Source of the DNA: Paracoccaceae bacterium
Lineage (GTDB): Bacteria; Pseudomonadota; Alphaproteobacteria; Rhodobacterales; Rhodobacteraceae
DNA: 48,579 bases
Assembly: GCA_019429405.1 (NCBI GenBank)
Contig: JAHYIZ010000020.1
Coordinates: 1 to 48,579, forward strand
Direction of reading: 5' to 3'
The notes under the pieces are model-generated. The model was given only the letters and a program-made list of their open reading frames with translations. It did not search any database and was not told the origin of the DNA. The translations under genes were made by a program, and so were the position numbers. Below, piece by piece: positions 38,974 through 48,017 of the stretch (position 1 is its first letter; every line of letters starts with the position of its first letter).

Positions 38974-39819
38974 TCAGAGCCCGACGAGGCGGCGAACGTC
39001 TTGAGGCGTTGCACCCTCGGCGCGAAATCTGGCCAGCGCGCGCGCGTCATCGCGCTTGGCAAGGCGGCGGCCAGTTTCGTCGCGGATCAGGGTGTGGTGG
39101 TGGTAGAGCGGCGCCGGCAGCCCCAGCAAGGCTTGCAGCAGGCGGTGAATATGGGTGGCGGCGAACAGGTCTTCGCCGCGCGTCACTTCGGTAATGCCCT
39201 GTGCGGCGTCATCGACAACCACCGCAAGATGGTAGGACGTGCCCATATCGCGACGAGAAATAATGATGTCGCCGCAAGTGGTTAAAAGCCATTCTTCAGA
39301 CGCGACATGCGCCCCCGCATGGGTGGTTCCGGTTTCTGTGAATGAAAGCGGCGCGCCGATCCGGGCCAGCGCCCGTGCCATGTTCAGGCGGATTGCATCG
39401 GTCGGGGTGGCATCGTGCATCTGGCGGGCGCGGCAGGTGCCGGGGTAGCAGGGGCCGTCGGGGCCACCTTCCTGCGGCGCGGAAAGGGCGGCCCGGATAT
39501 CGGCGCGGCTGCACCGGCAGGGGTAGCAAAGGCCAAGCGAAATCAGGTGGTTGAGCGCGGATTGGTAGGCGCCAAGGCGGCCTGACTGACGCCAGACCGG
39601 GGTTTGCCATGTCAGCCCGAGCCAGGCGAGGTCGTCATAAATGGCGGCTTCCCACGCAGGTCGGCAGCGGCTGCGGTCAATGTCTTCGATGCGCAGAAGA
39701 AACTGGCCGGGGTCGGCGCGCGATTGCGCCACAAGTGCCGCATAAGCGTGGCCCAGATGCAGCGGGCCGGTGGGCGAGGGCGCGAACCGGGTGCGCTTTA
39801 GCTTTGTGCTGCAAGCCAT
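38974..39819 (-). CDS. gluQ: Glutamyl-Q tRNA(Asp) synthetase
   Basis: GluQ attaches glutamate to the queuosine at position 34 of tRNA-Asp. The 281-residue protein is a truncated GluRS: the HIGH region [25 protein letters not shown], a zinc site [10 protein letters not shown] with a later CYPGTC, the [15 protein letters not shown] segment, and KRDDARAL in the place of KMSKS. The anticodon-binding half of GluRS is absent, as expected. It overlaps the end of trmFO by 22 bases and is downstream of it on the minus strand. Confidence 0.93.
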   Translation of the reverse strand: MACSTKLKRTRFAPSPTGPLHLGHAYAALVAQSRADPGQFLLRIEDIDRSRCRPAWEAAIYDDLAWLGLTWQTPVWRQSGRLGAYQSALNHLISLGLCYPCRCSRADIRAALSAPQEGGPDGPCYPGTCRARQMHDATPTDAIRLNMARALARIGAPLSFTETGTTHAGAHVASEEWLLTTCGDIIISRRDMGTSYHLAVVVDDAAQGITEVTRGEDLFAATHIHRLLQALLGLPAPLYHHHTLIRDETGRRLAKRDDARALARFRAEGATPQDVRRLVGL

Positions 39820-41138
39820 TGTGAAAAAGTCTCTTTCGCGCGGTCGGTATAGGCCTTGTAGCGGTCTTTGCGGCCCCGGCGCCCACCCTTGGCATCAATC
39901 GGCGGGAACAGGCCGAAATTGACGTTCATGGGCTGAAAGGTCTTTGCCTCGGCGCCGCCGGTGATGTGATGCACCAGCGCGCCCATTGCGGTTTCATACG
40001 AGGGGGCTGCAAGGCTGCGCCCTTGCATTTCGGCCGCAGCCATGCGCCCGGCCAAAAGCCCCATTGCGGCGCTTTCGACATAGCCCTCGACCCCCGTGAC
40101 CTGCCCGGCAAAGCGGATATTGGGCCGCGCGCGCAGGCGCATTTGCGCATCGAGCAGTGTCGGAGAGTTCAGGAAGGTGTTGCGGTGAATACCGCCGAGG
40201 CGCGCAAAACTGGCTTTGGCGAGGCCGGGAATCATTCGAAAAACATCGACTTGCGAGCCATGCTTCATCTTGGTCTGAAAGCCGACGATATTGTAAAGCG
40301 TGCCAAGCGCGTTGTCGCGGCGCAGCTGCACCACGGCATAGGGCTTATCGCCCGGCGCATGCGCGTTGGTCAGGCCCACCGGCTTCATCGGGCCAAAGCG
40401 CAAGGTCTGCGCGCCGCGTTCGGCCATCACCTCGATCGGCAGGCAGCCGTCGAAATAGGCGGCGGTCTCGCCTTCGTGGAACTGCGTCTTGTCGGCGGTG
40501 GTCAGGGCGGCAATGAAGGCATCATACTGCGCGCGGTCCATCGGGCAGTTGATATAGGCGGTGCGCTCGTCTTCGGTGTCGCCCTTGTCATAGCGCGATT
40601 GCCGCCACGCCACCGACATGTCGATGCTGTCGGCATAGACGATGGGGGCAATGGCATCAAAAAACGCCAGCGCTTCGGCGCCGGTCTCGGCGCGGATCGC
40701 GGCGGCGAGCGCGCCTGAGGTCAGCGGCCCGGTAGCGATGATCCAGCGCCCTTCGCGCGGCAGTTCGGCCACTTCGCCGCTTTCCGCCGTAATCAGCGGG
40801 TGGGTGAGCAAGCGCTCGGTCACCTCGCGGGCGAAGGCATCGCGGTCAACCGCCAGTGCGCCGCCAGCTGGCAGACGGTGGCGGGTGGCCACCTCCATCA
40901 GCAGGCCGCCCGCTGCGCGCATTTCCCAGTGCAACAGGCCCACCGCGTTCCGTTCATGGTCATCGGATCGGAACGAATTGGAGCAGACCATTTCCGCGAA
41001 CAGCCCGGTGCGGTGCGCGAAGGTGCCGGTTTGCGGGCGCATTTCGTGCAAGACCACGGGCACGCCCGCGTTGGCGACCGCCCAGGCTGCCTCGGACCCG
41101 GCCATGCCGCCGCCGACGATGTGAAGTGGCTCGCTCAT
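39798..41138 (-). CDS. trmFO: Folate/FAD-dependent tRNA m5U54 methyltransferase TrmFO
   Basis: TrmFO makes 5-methyluridine at tRNA position 54 using methylene-tetrahydrofolate and FAD. The 446-residue protein starts with the Rossmann motif [18 protein letters not shown], then [15 protein letters not shown] and [15 protein letters not shown] with a conserved Cys. Further landmarks are [14 protein letters not shown] and the second FAD region [20 protein letters not shown]. TrmFO replaces TrmA in many alphaproteobacteria and Gram-positive bacteria. It lies upstream of gluQ in one transcript. Confidence 0.95.
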   Translation of the reverse strand: MSEPLHIVGGGMAGSEAAWAVANAGVPVVLHEMRPQTGTFAHRTGLFAEMVCSNSFRSDDHERNAVGLLHWEMRAAGGLLMEVATRHRLPAGGALAVDRDAFAREVTERLLTHPLITAESGEVAELPREGRWIIATGPLTSGALAAAIRAETGAEALAFFDAIAPIVYADSIDMSVAWRQSRYDKGDTEDERTAYINCPMDRAQYDAFIAALTTADKTQFHEGETAAYFDGCLPIEVMAERGAQTLRFGPMKPVGLTNAHAPGDKPYAVVQLRRDNALGTLYNIVGFQTKMKHGSQVDVFRMIPGLAKASFARLGGIHRNTFLNSPTLLDAQMRLRARPNIRFAGQVTGVEGYVESAAMGLLAGRMAAAEMQGRSLAAPSYETAMGALVHHITGGAEAKTFQPMNVNFGLFPPIDAKGGRRGRKDRYKAYTDRAKETFSQWLAAQS

Positions 41139-41159
41139 GTGCCGGGTGTAGCGGCCCTG

Positions 41160-41510
41160 TCAGATCAGCGCAATGTGCTCGCGCCGCTCAGGGTCGGGGA
41201 AGGGGCGGTAGAGGCCCACTTCGGCATGGGCGATCATGTGGTGGAACTGGTCGTAATGGCGCTGCGCCGCGTCATCGACATGGCCCAGCGCGCGGAAGGT
41301 CGCGTCAAGCTGCGCGAGGTCGGCGACCTCCACCTCCAGCAGAAAATCGCAATGCGCCCCCGAAGCCAGCCCGAGTTTGCGCCGCAAAAGCCGCCACTGG
41401 CCGATTTGCCCCTGATTGGCGAGCGTCACGAGCCAGGTTTCGGCCGCCGAGGCAAAGGCCAGCGCCTTGGCATCAGATTTCAGCTCGATCATGCAATGGT
41501 AAAGGTTCAT
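41160..41510 (-). CDS. Conserved 116-residue protein of unknown function
   Basis: The protein starts MNLYHCMIELKSDAKAL and ends with GLYRPFPDPERREHIALI, with a central RRKLGLASGAHCDFLLEVEV. The pattern (short alpha/beta, likely ferredoxin-like dimeric fold) recalls small cytosolic proteins of roseobacters; I cannot assign a function. The ATG at 41510 is the only start that opens with the conserved strand. It is 21 bases upstream of trmFO on the same strand and may share its transcript. Confidence 0.7.
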   Translation of the reverse strand: MNLYHCMIELKSDAKALAFASAAETWLVTLANQGQIGQWRLLRRKLGLASGAHCDFLLEVEVADLAQLDATFRALGHVDDAAQRHYDQFHHMIAHAEVGLYRPFPDPERREHIALI

Positions 41511-41559
41511 GCCCGCCTCCGCGTCGGGCAGAGTCAAGCACGCGCGCGTTACGAAAAGT

Positions 41560-42663
41560 CTAACGGGTGCCTGCCAAAGCTGCCAACCGCCCGATATGCG
41601 CGCTGACATGGGCTGCCCATTCCGGCCCCGGCTGGCGCGCGGCAAGGGTGGCTGCAAGCGGGTCGGGGGCGCGCAGCGCGCTGCCCGACATTTCCTCAAG
41701 CACCGCGTGGCCGCAAAAGGGCACATGCACCTCGGAATAGCCGCCCTCATGCACCGCCACCAGACGGCCGCCGCAAAGCTGCCCGGCGGCGGCCAGCATG
41801 GCGCGGGTCATAAGCCGGAATGTCTCGGCAGTCGCCAGCATCCGCCCCAGCGGGTCAACCGCCGAGGCATCGTAGCCGCAGGCGATCACGATGACCTCGG
41901 GTTTGAACGCCGACAGCGCGGGCAGCACCAGCCGCTCGACCGCCTCCAGATAGCTCGCATGGCCGGCGCCGGGGGGCAGGGGGATGTTGAGATTGGCCCC
42001 GAGCCCCGCCCCCGCGCCGCGCGCCTCGGCCTGCCCGGTATCAAGCGGAAAGTTGCGGTCCTGATGCAGCGAGACCGTCAGCACGTTCGGGTCATCATAA
42101 AAGATCGCCTCGGTGCCGTTGCCGTGGTGCACATCCCAATCAACCACCGCGATGCGCCGTGCCAGACCCGCCGCCTGCGCCGCCCGGACCGCCACGGCGA
42201 TGTTGGCCAGAAGGCAAAAGCCCATCGGCAGCGCGGGCAGGCAGTGGTGGCCGGGCGGGCGCGACAGCGCATAGGCATTGGCCGCCCGCCCTTCAAGCAC
42301 CGCGAAAAGCGCGCCCTTGGCCAGCCCCGCCGACAGCGCTGCAAGTTCATACCCGCCCTGGCCGAAGGGCGCGCGCAGGCCCAACTCGCCGCCGCCCGCA
42401 TCGGACGCGGCCTTGAAAGCATCGAGGTAGGCGGCGGGGTGCACGCGCAGCAGGTCTTCACGGGCAGCCTCGGGCGCGCTCTGCTCGGCCAGTTCGGCCA
42501 TCAACCCGGTCACGCGCAAAAGGTTCACCAGCCGCCGCTTGGTTTCGGGGCTTTCGGGCAGGCCGCCACCGGGCTGCACCAGACCGCCGACCGGCAGCAA
42601 GAAGGCATAATTGCCGCCACCGTGCCAGAGGCAACGCTCATCGTGGAAAAAGGCGGTGGTCAT
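41560..42663 (-). CDS. Histone-deacetylase-family (class II-like) deacetylase
   Basis: The 367-residue protein belongs to the HDAC/acetylpolyamine amidohydrolase superfamily. Visible active-site parts are RPPGHHCLPALPMGFC with the His pair, the zinc ligands in VVDWDVHHGNGT, the SLHQDRNFPLDTG loop, ACGYDASAVDPLG with the third zinc-ligand Asp, and VHEGGYSE. Bacterial members act on acetylated polyamines, small molecules or lysines; the substrate here is unknown. GGAG precedes the ATG at 42663. Confidence 0.88.
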   Translation of the reverse strand: MTTAFFHDERCLWHGGGNYAFLLPVGGLVQPGGGLPESPETKRRLVNLLRVTGLMAELAEQSAPEAAREDLLRVHPAAYLDAFKAASDAGGGELGLRAPFGQGGYELAALSAGLAKGALFAVLEGRAANAYALSRPPGHHCLPALPMGFCLLANIAVAVRAAQAAGLARRIAVVDWDVHHGNGTEAIFYDDPNVLTVSLHQDRNFPLDTGQAEARGAGAGLGANLNIPLPPGAGHASYLEAVERLVLPALSAFKPEVIVIACGYDASAVDPLGRMLATAETFRLMTRAMLAAAGQLCGGRLVAVHEGGYSEVHVPFCGHAVLEEMSGSALRAPDPLAATLAARQPGPEWAAHVSAHIGRLAALAGTR

Positions 42664-42690
42664 GGGGCACTCCACAGGCAAATCAAGGTC

Positions 42691-42719
42691 AGATTAGCGT
42701 CGATCCGCCTGTGGACCAA
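42691..42719 (-). promoter_or_regulatory. Candidate promoter of the deacetylase gene
   Basis: On the minus strand TTGGTC (42719-42714) and TAATCT (42696-42691) are 17 bases apart, again with gc before the -10 TA. It lies 28 bases before the ATG. Confidence 0.4.
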
Positions 42720-42757
42720 GGGTGCGACACTTGATTTGAAGCGCGACCTCGATGGGG

Positions 42758-43381
42758 TCAGAACAGCAAGCTGATTTTCAGCGTCAACGCCTCATACTGC
42801 GGCGCGTAACCGCCGTTATTGGTGCGCACGGTATCGGCGCGATCATAGATAAGTTCGGCGCGCGCCAGCCCGCGGGCGGTGGCGCGCTGGACCCCCGCGC
42901 TCAACGTGTAACCGGTGTTGACCGCGTCGGCTTGAACCGTCGGTCCGATGGCGCTTGTGCCGCGAACCGCAACCAGACCGACCGAGCCGAATCCCTCGTA
43001 GTTGCTGTTGATCGGCATCCCGAAAACACCGCGCAGACGCAGCGTTGCATTATGTGTGCAGTAATAGGGGCCATCCGCATAAACCGGGCAACTGGAGCCG
43101 CTATTTCCCACGAAGTCAGAGCCAAATGAAATATCGGTGTCCGCCTCGGCGGCCCAGAAGTGGTTGGCGCCATCGACGCGGTAGCCTGCCGTTATGCCGA
43201 CAACCGGAAACGTGTCTGAGGCACCAAAAGGGAAACCGGGGGCGGGAAGCGACTCCGCCGAACTCAGGCCAAAGCCGCCGCCCCAGTAGAACCCGCCTTC
43301 TGCTGAAGCGGTGGAGGTGTATGAAAGCGTGCAGGCAACTGCCAGTGCCGCCAGCCTCGAAATGGAATTTACTGCACGCAT
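42758..43381 (-). CDS. Outer-membrane beta-barrel protein
   Basis: The 207-residue protein has a signal peptide (about 1-27, cut after STASA) followed by GGFYWGGGFGLS. That opening, with alternating hydrophobic strands and a terminal strand ALTLKISLLF ending in Phe, is typical of small eight-stranded barrels (OmpA/OmpW-like). Two cysteines (SSCPVYADGPYYC) may form a loop disulfide. No ligand or role can be inferred. GAGGGAAA lies before the ATG. The 155 bases upstream are AT-rich for this window, which suggests a regulated promoter that I cannot define. Confidence 0.78.
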   Translation of the reverse strand: MRAVNSISRLAALAVACTLSYTSTASAEGGFYWGGGFGLSSAESLPAPGFPFGASDTFPVVGITAGYRVDGANHFWAAEADTDISFGSDFVGNSGSSCPVYADGPYYCTHNATLRLRGVFGMPINSNYEGFGSVGLVAVRGTSAIGPTVQADAVNTGYTLSAGVQRATARGLARAELIYDRADTVRTNNGGYAPQYEALTLKISLLF

Positions 43382-43536
43382 CTTGTTTTCCCTCGCTGTT
43401 TATTAAAGTGTCACAATGCCATGTATTGGACCCATACTAACCTTACTGTTCCGCCAACGAGAATTGAAGCTCTGGTTCGCTTGGGCCGCGGATTCGTCTC
43501 ATTAGTGCAACATGCGGCGAATGCCGTGCCCGTGTC

Positions 43537-43791
43537 ATGACCCCTTCCGAACTTGCCCATCTTGCCACCCCTGGCGCCGAAATCGCGGTGCGTGTTACGC
43601 CCAAGGCCTCGCGCAATGCGGTGGTGGCCGAGGGCGGGCTGGTGCGGGTCTATGTGACCGTGGTGCCCGAGGGCGGCAAGGCCACGGCGGCGGTGGTCAA
43701 GCTGCTGGCCAAGGCGCTGGGCGTTGCGAAAACGCGGCTGACTCTGGTGCGCGGCGAAACCTCGCGCGACAAGGTGTTTCGGCTCGACTGA
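43537..43791 (+). CDS. DUF167 (YggU) family protein
   Basis: This 84-residue protein has the full DUF167 pattern: IAVRVTPKASRNAV, VRVYVTVVPEGGKATAAVVK and LAKALGVAKTRLTLVRGETS with RDKVF at the end. Structures of the family are known, the function is not. It stands alone between leftward genes. Confidence 0.85.
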   Translation: MTPSELAHLATPGAEIAVRVTPKASRNAVVAEGGLVRVYVTVVPEGGKATAAVVKLLAKALGVAKTRLTLVRGETSRDKVFRLD

Positions 43792-43833
43792 AGCGCATTC
43801 TGAAATGTCGGGCGCGGTTTTGCGGACTAGCGG

Positions 43834-44094
43834 CTATTCGGTCTTGGCCGAGCCATCGGCGCGCAAACGGTAGGCGCCTTCGGGCAGGTTGAGCGCCGCT
43901 GCCAGTTCTCGCAGCTGCGCCTGGCTGAGCACCACCACCACCTCTTCGCCGGTCTCGTCGTCGAGCTGTTCAATCGTCACGCAATCCTCATAGGCACGGA
44001 TGATGACATCCTCGTTCAGCCCTTCTTCAGAGCGGTCACCCTCGTCGATGAGGGTGATAACGGTAACGTCGAATTCGTGCTCGATGGTGAACAT
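43834..44094 (-). CDS. Small acidic conserved protein
   Basis: The 86-residue protein is acidic (many Glu and Asp) with beta-rich VTVITLIDEGD and VIIRAYEDCVTIEQLD and a helix AQLRELAAALNLPEGAY. I do not recognise a named family. It has no signal peptide or membrane helix. The ATG at 44094 is preferred because the conserved-looking part starts there; the upstream open frame is basic and unlike it. Codon use matches the neighbours. Confidence 0.6.
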   Translation of the reverse strand: MFTIEHEFDVTVITLIDEGDRSEEGLNEDVIIRAYEDCVTIEQLDDETGEEVVVVLSQAQLRELAAALNLPEGAYRLRADGSAKTE

Positions 44095-44231
44095 GCGGGC
44101 AATGGTAGGGCGGATTGGCGAGAATGGGAACATACGTCGGCGGCATTTGCGGCTTTTGATCTGAATCATTGCGCCAAGGCGGCGTTCGCCGCGATCTTGC
44201 ACAAAATTGCCAGTATCAAGGGAATGCCGCC

Positions 44232-44516
44232 GTGCCTGGGTCAAGAACACTTCACCACCACGCAGCGTTGCTCAGCCGCATGGCCGAGGTGCTGGGGGTC
44301 GATATGACCGCGGCGTTGGCTCACGGCGCACTGGACGGCGAAGATTGGCGCGATGCGGTTCTGCGCTGCACCTGCTGCGACGGCCCCGACGCCTGCCTTG
44401 CGTGGCTTGCCAACTTTGATGGCGCGGTGCCTGCGCTGGCGGCACCCGGCAATTGCCGCAACGCTGCACTTTTTGACCATTTGCGGCGCGAGGCGGTGTC
44501 AGAGGTGCGCGCGTGA
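44232..44516 (+). CDS. Small four-cysteine protein, first of a tandem pair (DUF6455-like)
   Basis: The 94-residue product carries LLSRMAEVLGVDMTAALA, CTCCDGPDACLAWLA and GNCRNAALFDHL. It aligns along its length with the next gene: the CxxC, the CLA(W/F)L cysteine and the CRNA cysteine are shared. I believe this is the DUF6455 family of Rhodobacterales, from memory. Four conserved cysteines suggest metal or Fe-S binding (inference). GTG at 44232 is chosen because AAGGGA lies eight bases upstream. It overlaps the next gene's start. Confidence 0.65.
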   Translation: MPGSRTLHHHAALLSRMAEVLGVDMTAALAHGALDGEDWRDAVLRCTCCDGPDACLAWLANFDGAVPALAAPGNCRNAALFDHLRREAVSEVRA

Positions 44517-44776
44517 TGGGGGGCGAGAGCAATACCGATCTGCATTTCTGGATCACCCGCGGCATGGCGCGCCGGCAGGGTATCGACCTTAACGCGTTGC
44601 TGGGCGAGGGCGTTCTGACGCGTGGCGACGTGGCCGAAATGGTGGCGCGCTGCCGCGGCTGCCCCGGCACGCAGGGCTGCCTGGCGTTTCTTTCGGAACA
44701 CCCGACCCGCTCCGATGCCGCTCCTGACTGGTGCCGCAACGCGCGGCTTCTGGCCGAATTGCGCGCGATCAGCTGA
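44516..44776 (+). CDS. Small four-cysteine protein, second of a tandem pair (DUF6455-like)
   Basis: The 86-residue product reads LHFWITRGMARRQGIDLNAL, then CRGCPGTQGCLAFLSEH and WCRNARLLAELR. It matches the preceding gene in spacing and in all four cysteines and is a clear paralogue. The start is ATG 44516 or the overlapping GTG 44513; both are coupled to the previous stop. Together with dgkA 96 bases on, it may form one transcript. Confidence 0.65.
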   Translation: MGGESNTDLHFWITRGMARRQGIDLNALLGEGVLTRGDVAEMVARCRGCPGTQGCLAFLSEHPTRSDAAPDWCRNARLLAELRAIS

Positions 44777-44871
44777 TGTTTCGCAAAGCGTCGGGGCCTG
44801 ACGTGCCATCTGGCGCGGTGGCGGGCGCTGGCATAGGTTCGGGGCGACGGTGCCGGGGGTGGAGGACGATC

Positions 44872-45234
44872 ATGTTACAGTGGCTGCGCGCCGAAATATG
44901 GCGGCTCCGCAACACCTGCGTCTGGTCGTGGCAGGGCTTTGCCGCCGCCTGGGCGAGCGAGAAGTCGCTGCGCCAGTGGACCACGGTACATGCAATCTCG
45001 GTGCTGCTGGCCTGCGTGCTCGATCTTGAGACGGCAGAGCGCGCGCTGATCATCGCGCTTGGCTTCGTGCTGCTTGCGGCAGAGCTGATGAATACCAGCA
45101 TCGAGGAGGTGGTCGATTACCTGTCGACCGAGGCCGACCCGCGCGCGAAGAAGGCAAAGGATTGCGCTTCGGCGGCCGTGGCGCTGAGCGCGATTGCGGG
45201 CGGCGCGGCGTGGCTGGTGGTATTGATCGGCTAA
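44872..45234 (+). CDS. dgkA: Diacylglycerol kinase (DgkA type)
   Basis: DgkA is a small trimeric membrane kinase that returns diacylglycerol to phosphatidate. The 120-residue protein has three membrane helices (about 40-55, 60-78 and 98-118), the N-terminal surface helix with NTCVWSWQGFAAAW, and the catalytic ELMNTSIEEVVDYL with the conserved Glu and Asn. GGAGGA precedes the ATG at 44872. Length equals that of the family. Confidence 0.92.
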   Translation: MLQWLRAEIWRLRNTCVWSWQGFAAAWASEKSLRQWTTVHAISVLLACVLDLETAERALIIALGFVLLAAELMNTSIEEVVDYLSTEADPRAKKAKDCASAAVALSAIAGGAAWLVVLIG

Positions 45235-45244
45235 ATCCGGCAGC

Positions 45245-45724
45245 TCAGGGGGCCGCGCGCACCAGCTGCACATCCATCCGCCCCGGCCTGTCAGCCTGCC
45301 CCGAAATGATGGAAAGCGCCAGATCGTCACCGACGCGCCGCAGCTCCAGCGCGGCGATACCCTCGCCTTTCAGCGTCAGCAGGTCGGGTTCCAACGTGCC
45401 CACAAGTGCTGCGGGCAGGTTTCCCGGTTCACTGGTGCGGTTTTCGGCGGTGATCTGCCCCGCCTCGCCCTCGAATACCTCAAGCCCGAACACGTCGGAC
45501 CCTTCAGAGGTGGCGCAGCGCCCCTCGACCACGTTGGTGCCGCGCGCAGTGGCGCGCAGCGTGATCTTGCAACGTATCCGCCCCGGTTCATCCGTGCCGC
45601 TGGTAAAGCTGCCGGTGCCCTGCCAGTCGCCCAGCAATTCGCCCATCCGCAGCGTGTCCGCTGCCAGCGCAGGGCTGGCGAAGGCGCACAGGGCAAATAC
45701 CACGGCCATCAGGTCTCGGGTCAT
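45245..45724 (-). CDS. Exported protein coupled to the RND transporter
   Basis: The 159-residue protein has a signal peptide (about 1-22, ending SPALAA) and then a beta-rich region: LLGDWQGTGSF, IRCKITLRATARG and VVEGRCATSEG. The pattern resembles lipocalin-like or calycin folds, but I cannot name a family. Its ATG overlaps the stop of the upstream transporter (ATGA), so both are made together and probably work on the same compound in the periplasm (inference). Confidence 0.7.
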   Translation of the reverse strand: MTRDLMAVVFALCAFASPALAADTLRMGELLGDWQGTGSFTSGTDEPGRIRCKITLRATARGTNVVEGRCATSEGSDVFGLEVFEGEAGQITAENRTSEPGNLPAALVGTLEPDLLTLKGEGIAALELRRVGDDLALSIISGQADRPGRMDVQLVRAAP

Positions 45725-47871
45725 TTCAGGCTCCATCTTACCAGTCCCGGCAGCAGGAATACCGAAGACACCATGGCCAGCAGCAGTGCCAGCCCGACCA
45801 GCACGCCAAAGGTGGCGACCGAAGGCATTGAAGACAAGAGCACGATCGAGAAACCGCCAAGCAGCAGCAGCGTGGTGGTGATGATCGGCGGCGCCGCATG
45901 GGCCAGCGCCAGTGTCACCCGCGCCGCCACCGGGCCGGGGGGGGCCAGCCGAAAGCGGTTGAGCAGGTGGATGCTGTTGTCCACCGCGATGCCGAAAGCC
46001 ACCGTGGTGGCAATGGCCGAGGTCAAGGTGATCTGCTGGCCGCTGAGGAAAAGCCAGGCATCGACGCACAATATCGGGATGACATTGGGCAGCACCGAGA
46101 CCAGCGCCAGCCGCGCCGAGCCGAGCATCAGCCAGATCAGCGCGGTAATCGCGGCGATCGAAAGGTAGAACCCGAGCCGAAGCTTGCTGATCAGGCCGGG
46201 CAATTCTTCGGTCATCACAAGGCTGTAGCCGCGCACCGCCACCGTGTCGGCCAGCCCCATTTCGGCAAACCGCGCCGTCAGCCGGGTGCGCAGCGCCATC
46301 AGCTTGGCGCTGCCGTCGCTTTGCACCCCCATCGCCAGCGGCATCGCATAGGAAAGCCGGTCTTCCGACACGAAGCGGCGCAACAGCGGTGTGCCCGCGC
46401 CGCTTTCGGCCCAAGCGGCCAGCGCGTCGGTATTGTGCGAACCCGGCCCGTAAATCTCGGCGGCGACCGCGGACAGCCGCGCGGTATCGGCCGCCGAAAT
46501 GCCCGCCACGCCATCGGCATCGGCGACGATCACCTGCAGGCTGTCCGATGCCAGCCCAAGTGCCGCCAGATCATCGAGCGTCAGCCCGACGTCGGTTTTG
46601 CGCGGCAGGTATTCGGTCACGCTGAAACTGGTTGTCAGCTGCGCTTCCATTGCCAGAAGTGCTGCGGTCAGACCCAGCGTCAGCGCGACCACGCGGCGCG
46701 GCCGCACGGCCAGCGCCTTGGCAAGGGAAAGTGCGGGGGCAAAATGCGGCAATGTGCGGCGCAGCGCGCCGTGCTGCGCGCCAAGCGCCCGGAACAGCAG
46801 CGGAAAGGCCAGCGCCACCGCCAGAAAGGTCAGGGCCATGCCGAAGGCGCCCGCCAGCGACAGATGGGTCAGCGCAGGCGCCTGCACCAGCAACAGACTG
46901 AGAAACGCGACAGCAGTGGTCAGGCTGGTCATGAAGGCCGCAGGCAGCGTTTGCGCCTGCGCACGCAGCACCGCGCTGTCATCATCGTGCCCGGTCTGGG
47001 CCTCGACCGAGGCGTGATAGAGATGGATGCAGTCGGAAAATGACAGCACGATCAGCACCGTCGGCACCACCGCCATGAACTGGTCCATGGCAATTCCGGC
47101 CCAACCGAGCCAGCCAAAGAACCAGCCAAGCCCGATCAGCGGTGGCAGCCCGCAGATCACCACCGCCCGCCACGACCCGAACAGCCAGAACGAGATTGCA
47201 AGGCAGATCGCGACCGATGTGGGGGTCAGCCAGATCTGGTCGCGGATCAGGCCCGCGGCGATGCTGCGCTGCATTTCGCTCAGGCCCGCCGGGCGCACCG
47301 ACAGCCCCGGCGGCGGCTTTGCCACCAGCGGCGCGATAGCGGCGGCAACCGCCGTGTTGCTGTGGCCCGACGCGGGCATCACCAGCACCAGCGTTGCCGC
47401 GAGGTCTGCCGAAAGCATCTGTGCCGCGGTGGCATTTTCGCTGCGCAGATTGGAAAGGCGGGTCTGCGCGTAAAGCGCGCGCGCCGCATCCGATTTCAGC
47501 CAGGCGCGGCCCGGCTGATCGGCCGAAGGGATCGAAAAGATGCTGAGCGTCGCCGCCACACCGGGGGTAAGGTTCAGATCTATCAGCAGGTCTTCCAGTG
47601 CCAGCAGGCGGTCATCTTCGGCCAGCGTGCCGGTATCGGCGCTGACCACATAGACCTCGTCGCGCGAAAACGGCACGAAGGCACGCTCGACCTCTGCCCA
47701 TTGCATATAAACCTCGGACTTGCCGCGCAAAAGTGCGGTCATGTCAACATCGGCGCGCACCCATGCCGCCCCGACCGTCGCCACCAGCGTGACCAGCGCC
47801 AGCGCCGCCACCGCAAGGCGGCGGTGCGCCTGCCATGCCCCCAGCACATGCGCCAGATCGGGAAGCCGCAT
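45721..47871 (-). CDS. RND/MMPL-family exporter
   Basis: The 716-residue protein has two MMPL-like halves: a first membrane helix (about 18-37), a periplasmic loop, five helices, another periplasmic loop and five more helices, about 12 in total. Membrane motifs are FMAVVPTVLIVLSFSDCIHL in helix 4 and SAIATTVAFGIAVDNSIHLL in helix 10, with the proton-relay acidic residues expected of RND proteins. This sterol-sensing-like subgroup moves lipids or hydrophobic molecules and needs no membrane-fusion partner. AGGAGA precedes the ATG at 47871. It is divergent from the cation transporter gene. Confidence 0.87.
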   Translation of the reverse strand: MRLPDLAHVLGAWQAHRRLAVAALALVTLVATVGAAWVRADVDMTALLRGKSEVYMQWAEVERAFVPFSRDEVYVVSADTGTLAEDDRLLALEDLLIDLNLTPGVAATLSIFSIPSADQPGRAWLKSDAARALYAQTRLSNLRSENATAAQMLSADLAATLVLVMPASGHSNTAVAAAIAPLVAKPPPGLSVRPAGLSEMQRSIAAGLIRDQIWLTPTSVAICLAISFWLFGSWRAVVICGLPPLIGLGWFFGWLGWAGIAMDQFMAVVPTVLIVLSFSDCIHLYHASVEAQTGHDDDSAVLRAQAQTLPAAFMTSLTTAVAFLSLLLVQAPALTHLSLAGAFGMALTFLAVALAFPLLFRALGAQHGALRRTLPHFAPALSLAKALAVRPRRVVALTLGLTAALLAMEAQLTTSFSVTEYLPRKTDVGLTLDDLAALGLASDSLQVIVADADGVAGISAADTARLSAVAAEIYGPGSHNTDALAAWAESGAGTPLLRRFVSEDRLSYAMPLAMGVQSDGSAKLMALRTRLTARFAEMGLADTVAVRGYSLVMTEELPGLISKLRLGFYLSIAAITALIWLMLGSARLALVSVLPNVIPILCVDAWLFLSGQQITLTSAIATTVAFGIAVDNSIHLLNRFRLAPPGPVAARVTLALAHAAPPIITTTLLLLGGFSIVLLSSMPSVATFGVLVGLALLLAMVSSVFLLPGLVRWSLK

Positions 47872-48017
47872 CAATGTCTCCTCTGCCCGCGAGGGCGGGC
47901 GCGCCGGCAGGTAAGAGGAAATCGCGGGCAGGTTCAACCCACGAGATCGCGCGCGGGGGGCTTTACAGCGGCGCTCGCGCGTGGCGTGATGGCGGCCTCG
48001 ACGCCAGAGGTATCGCG

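Noticed and set aside
45898-47043. A 381-codon plus-strand frame opposite the RND exporter
   Set aside because: Gln/Arg/His-rich product without domains; mirrors the membrane protein on the other strand.
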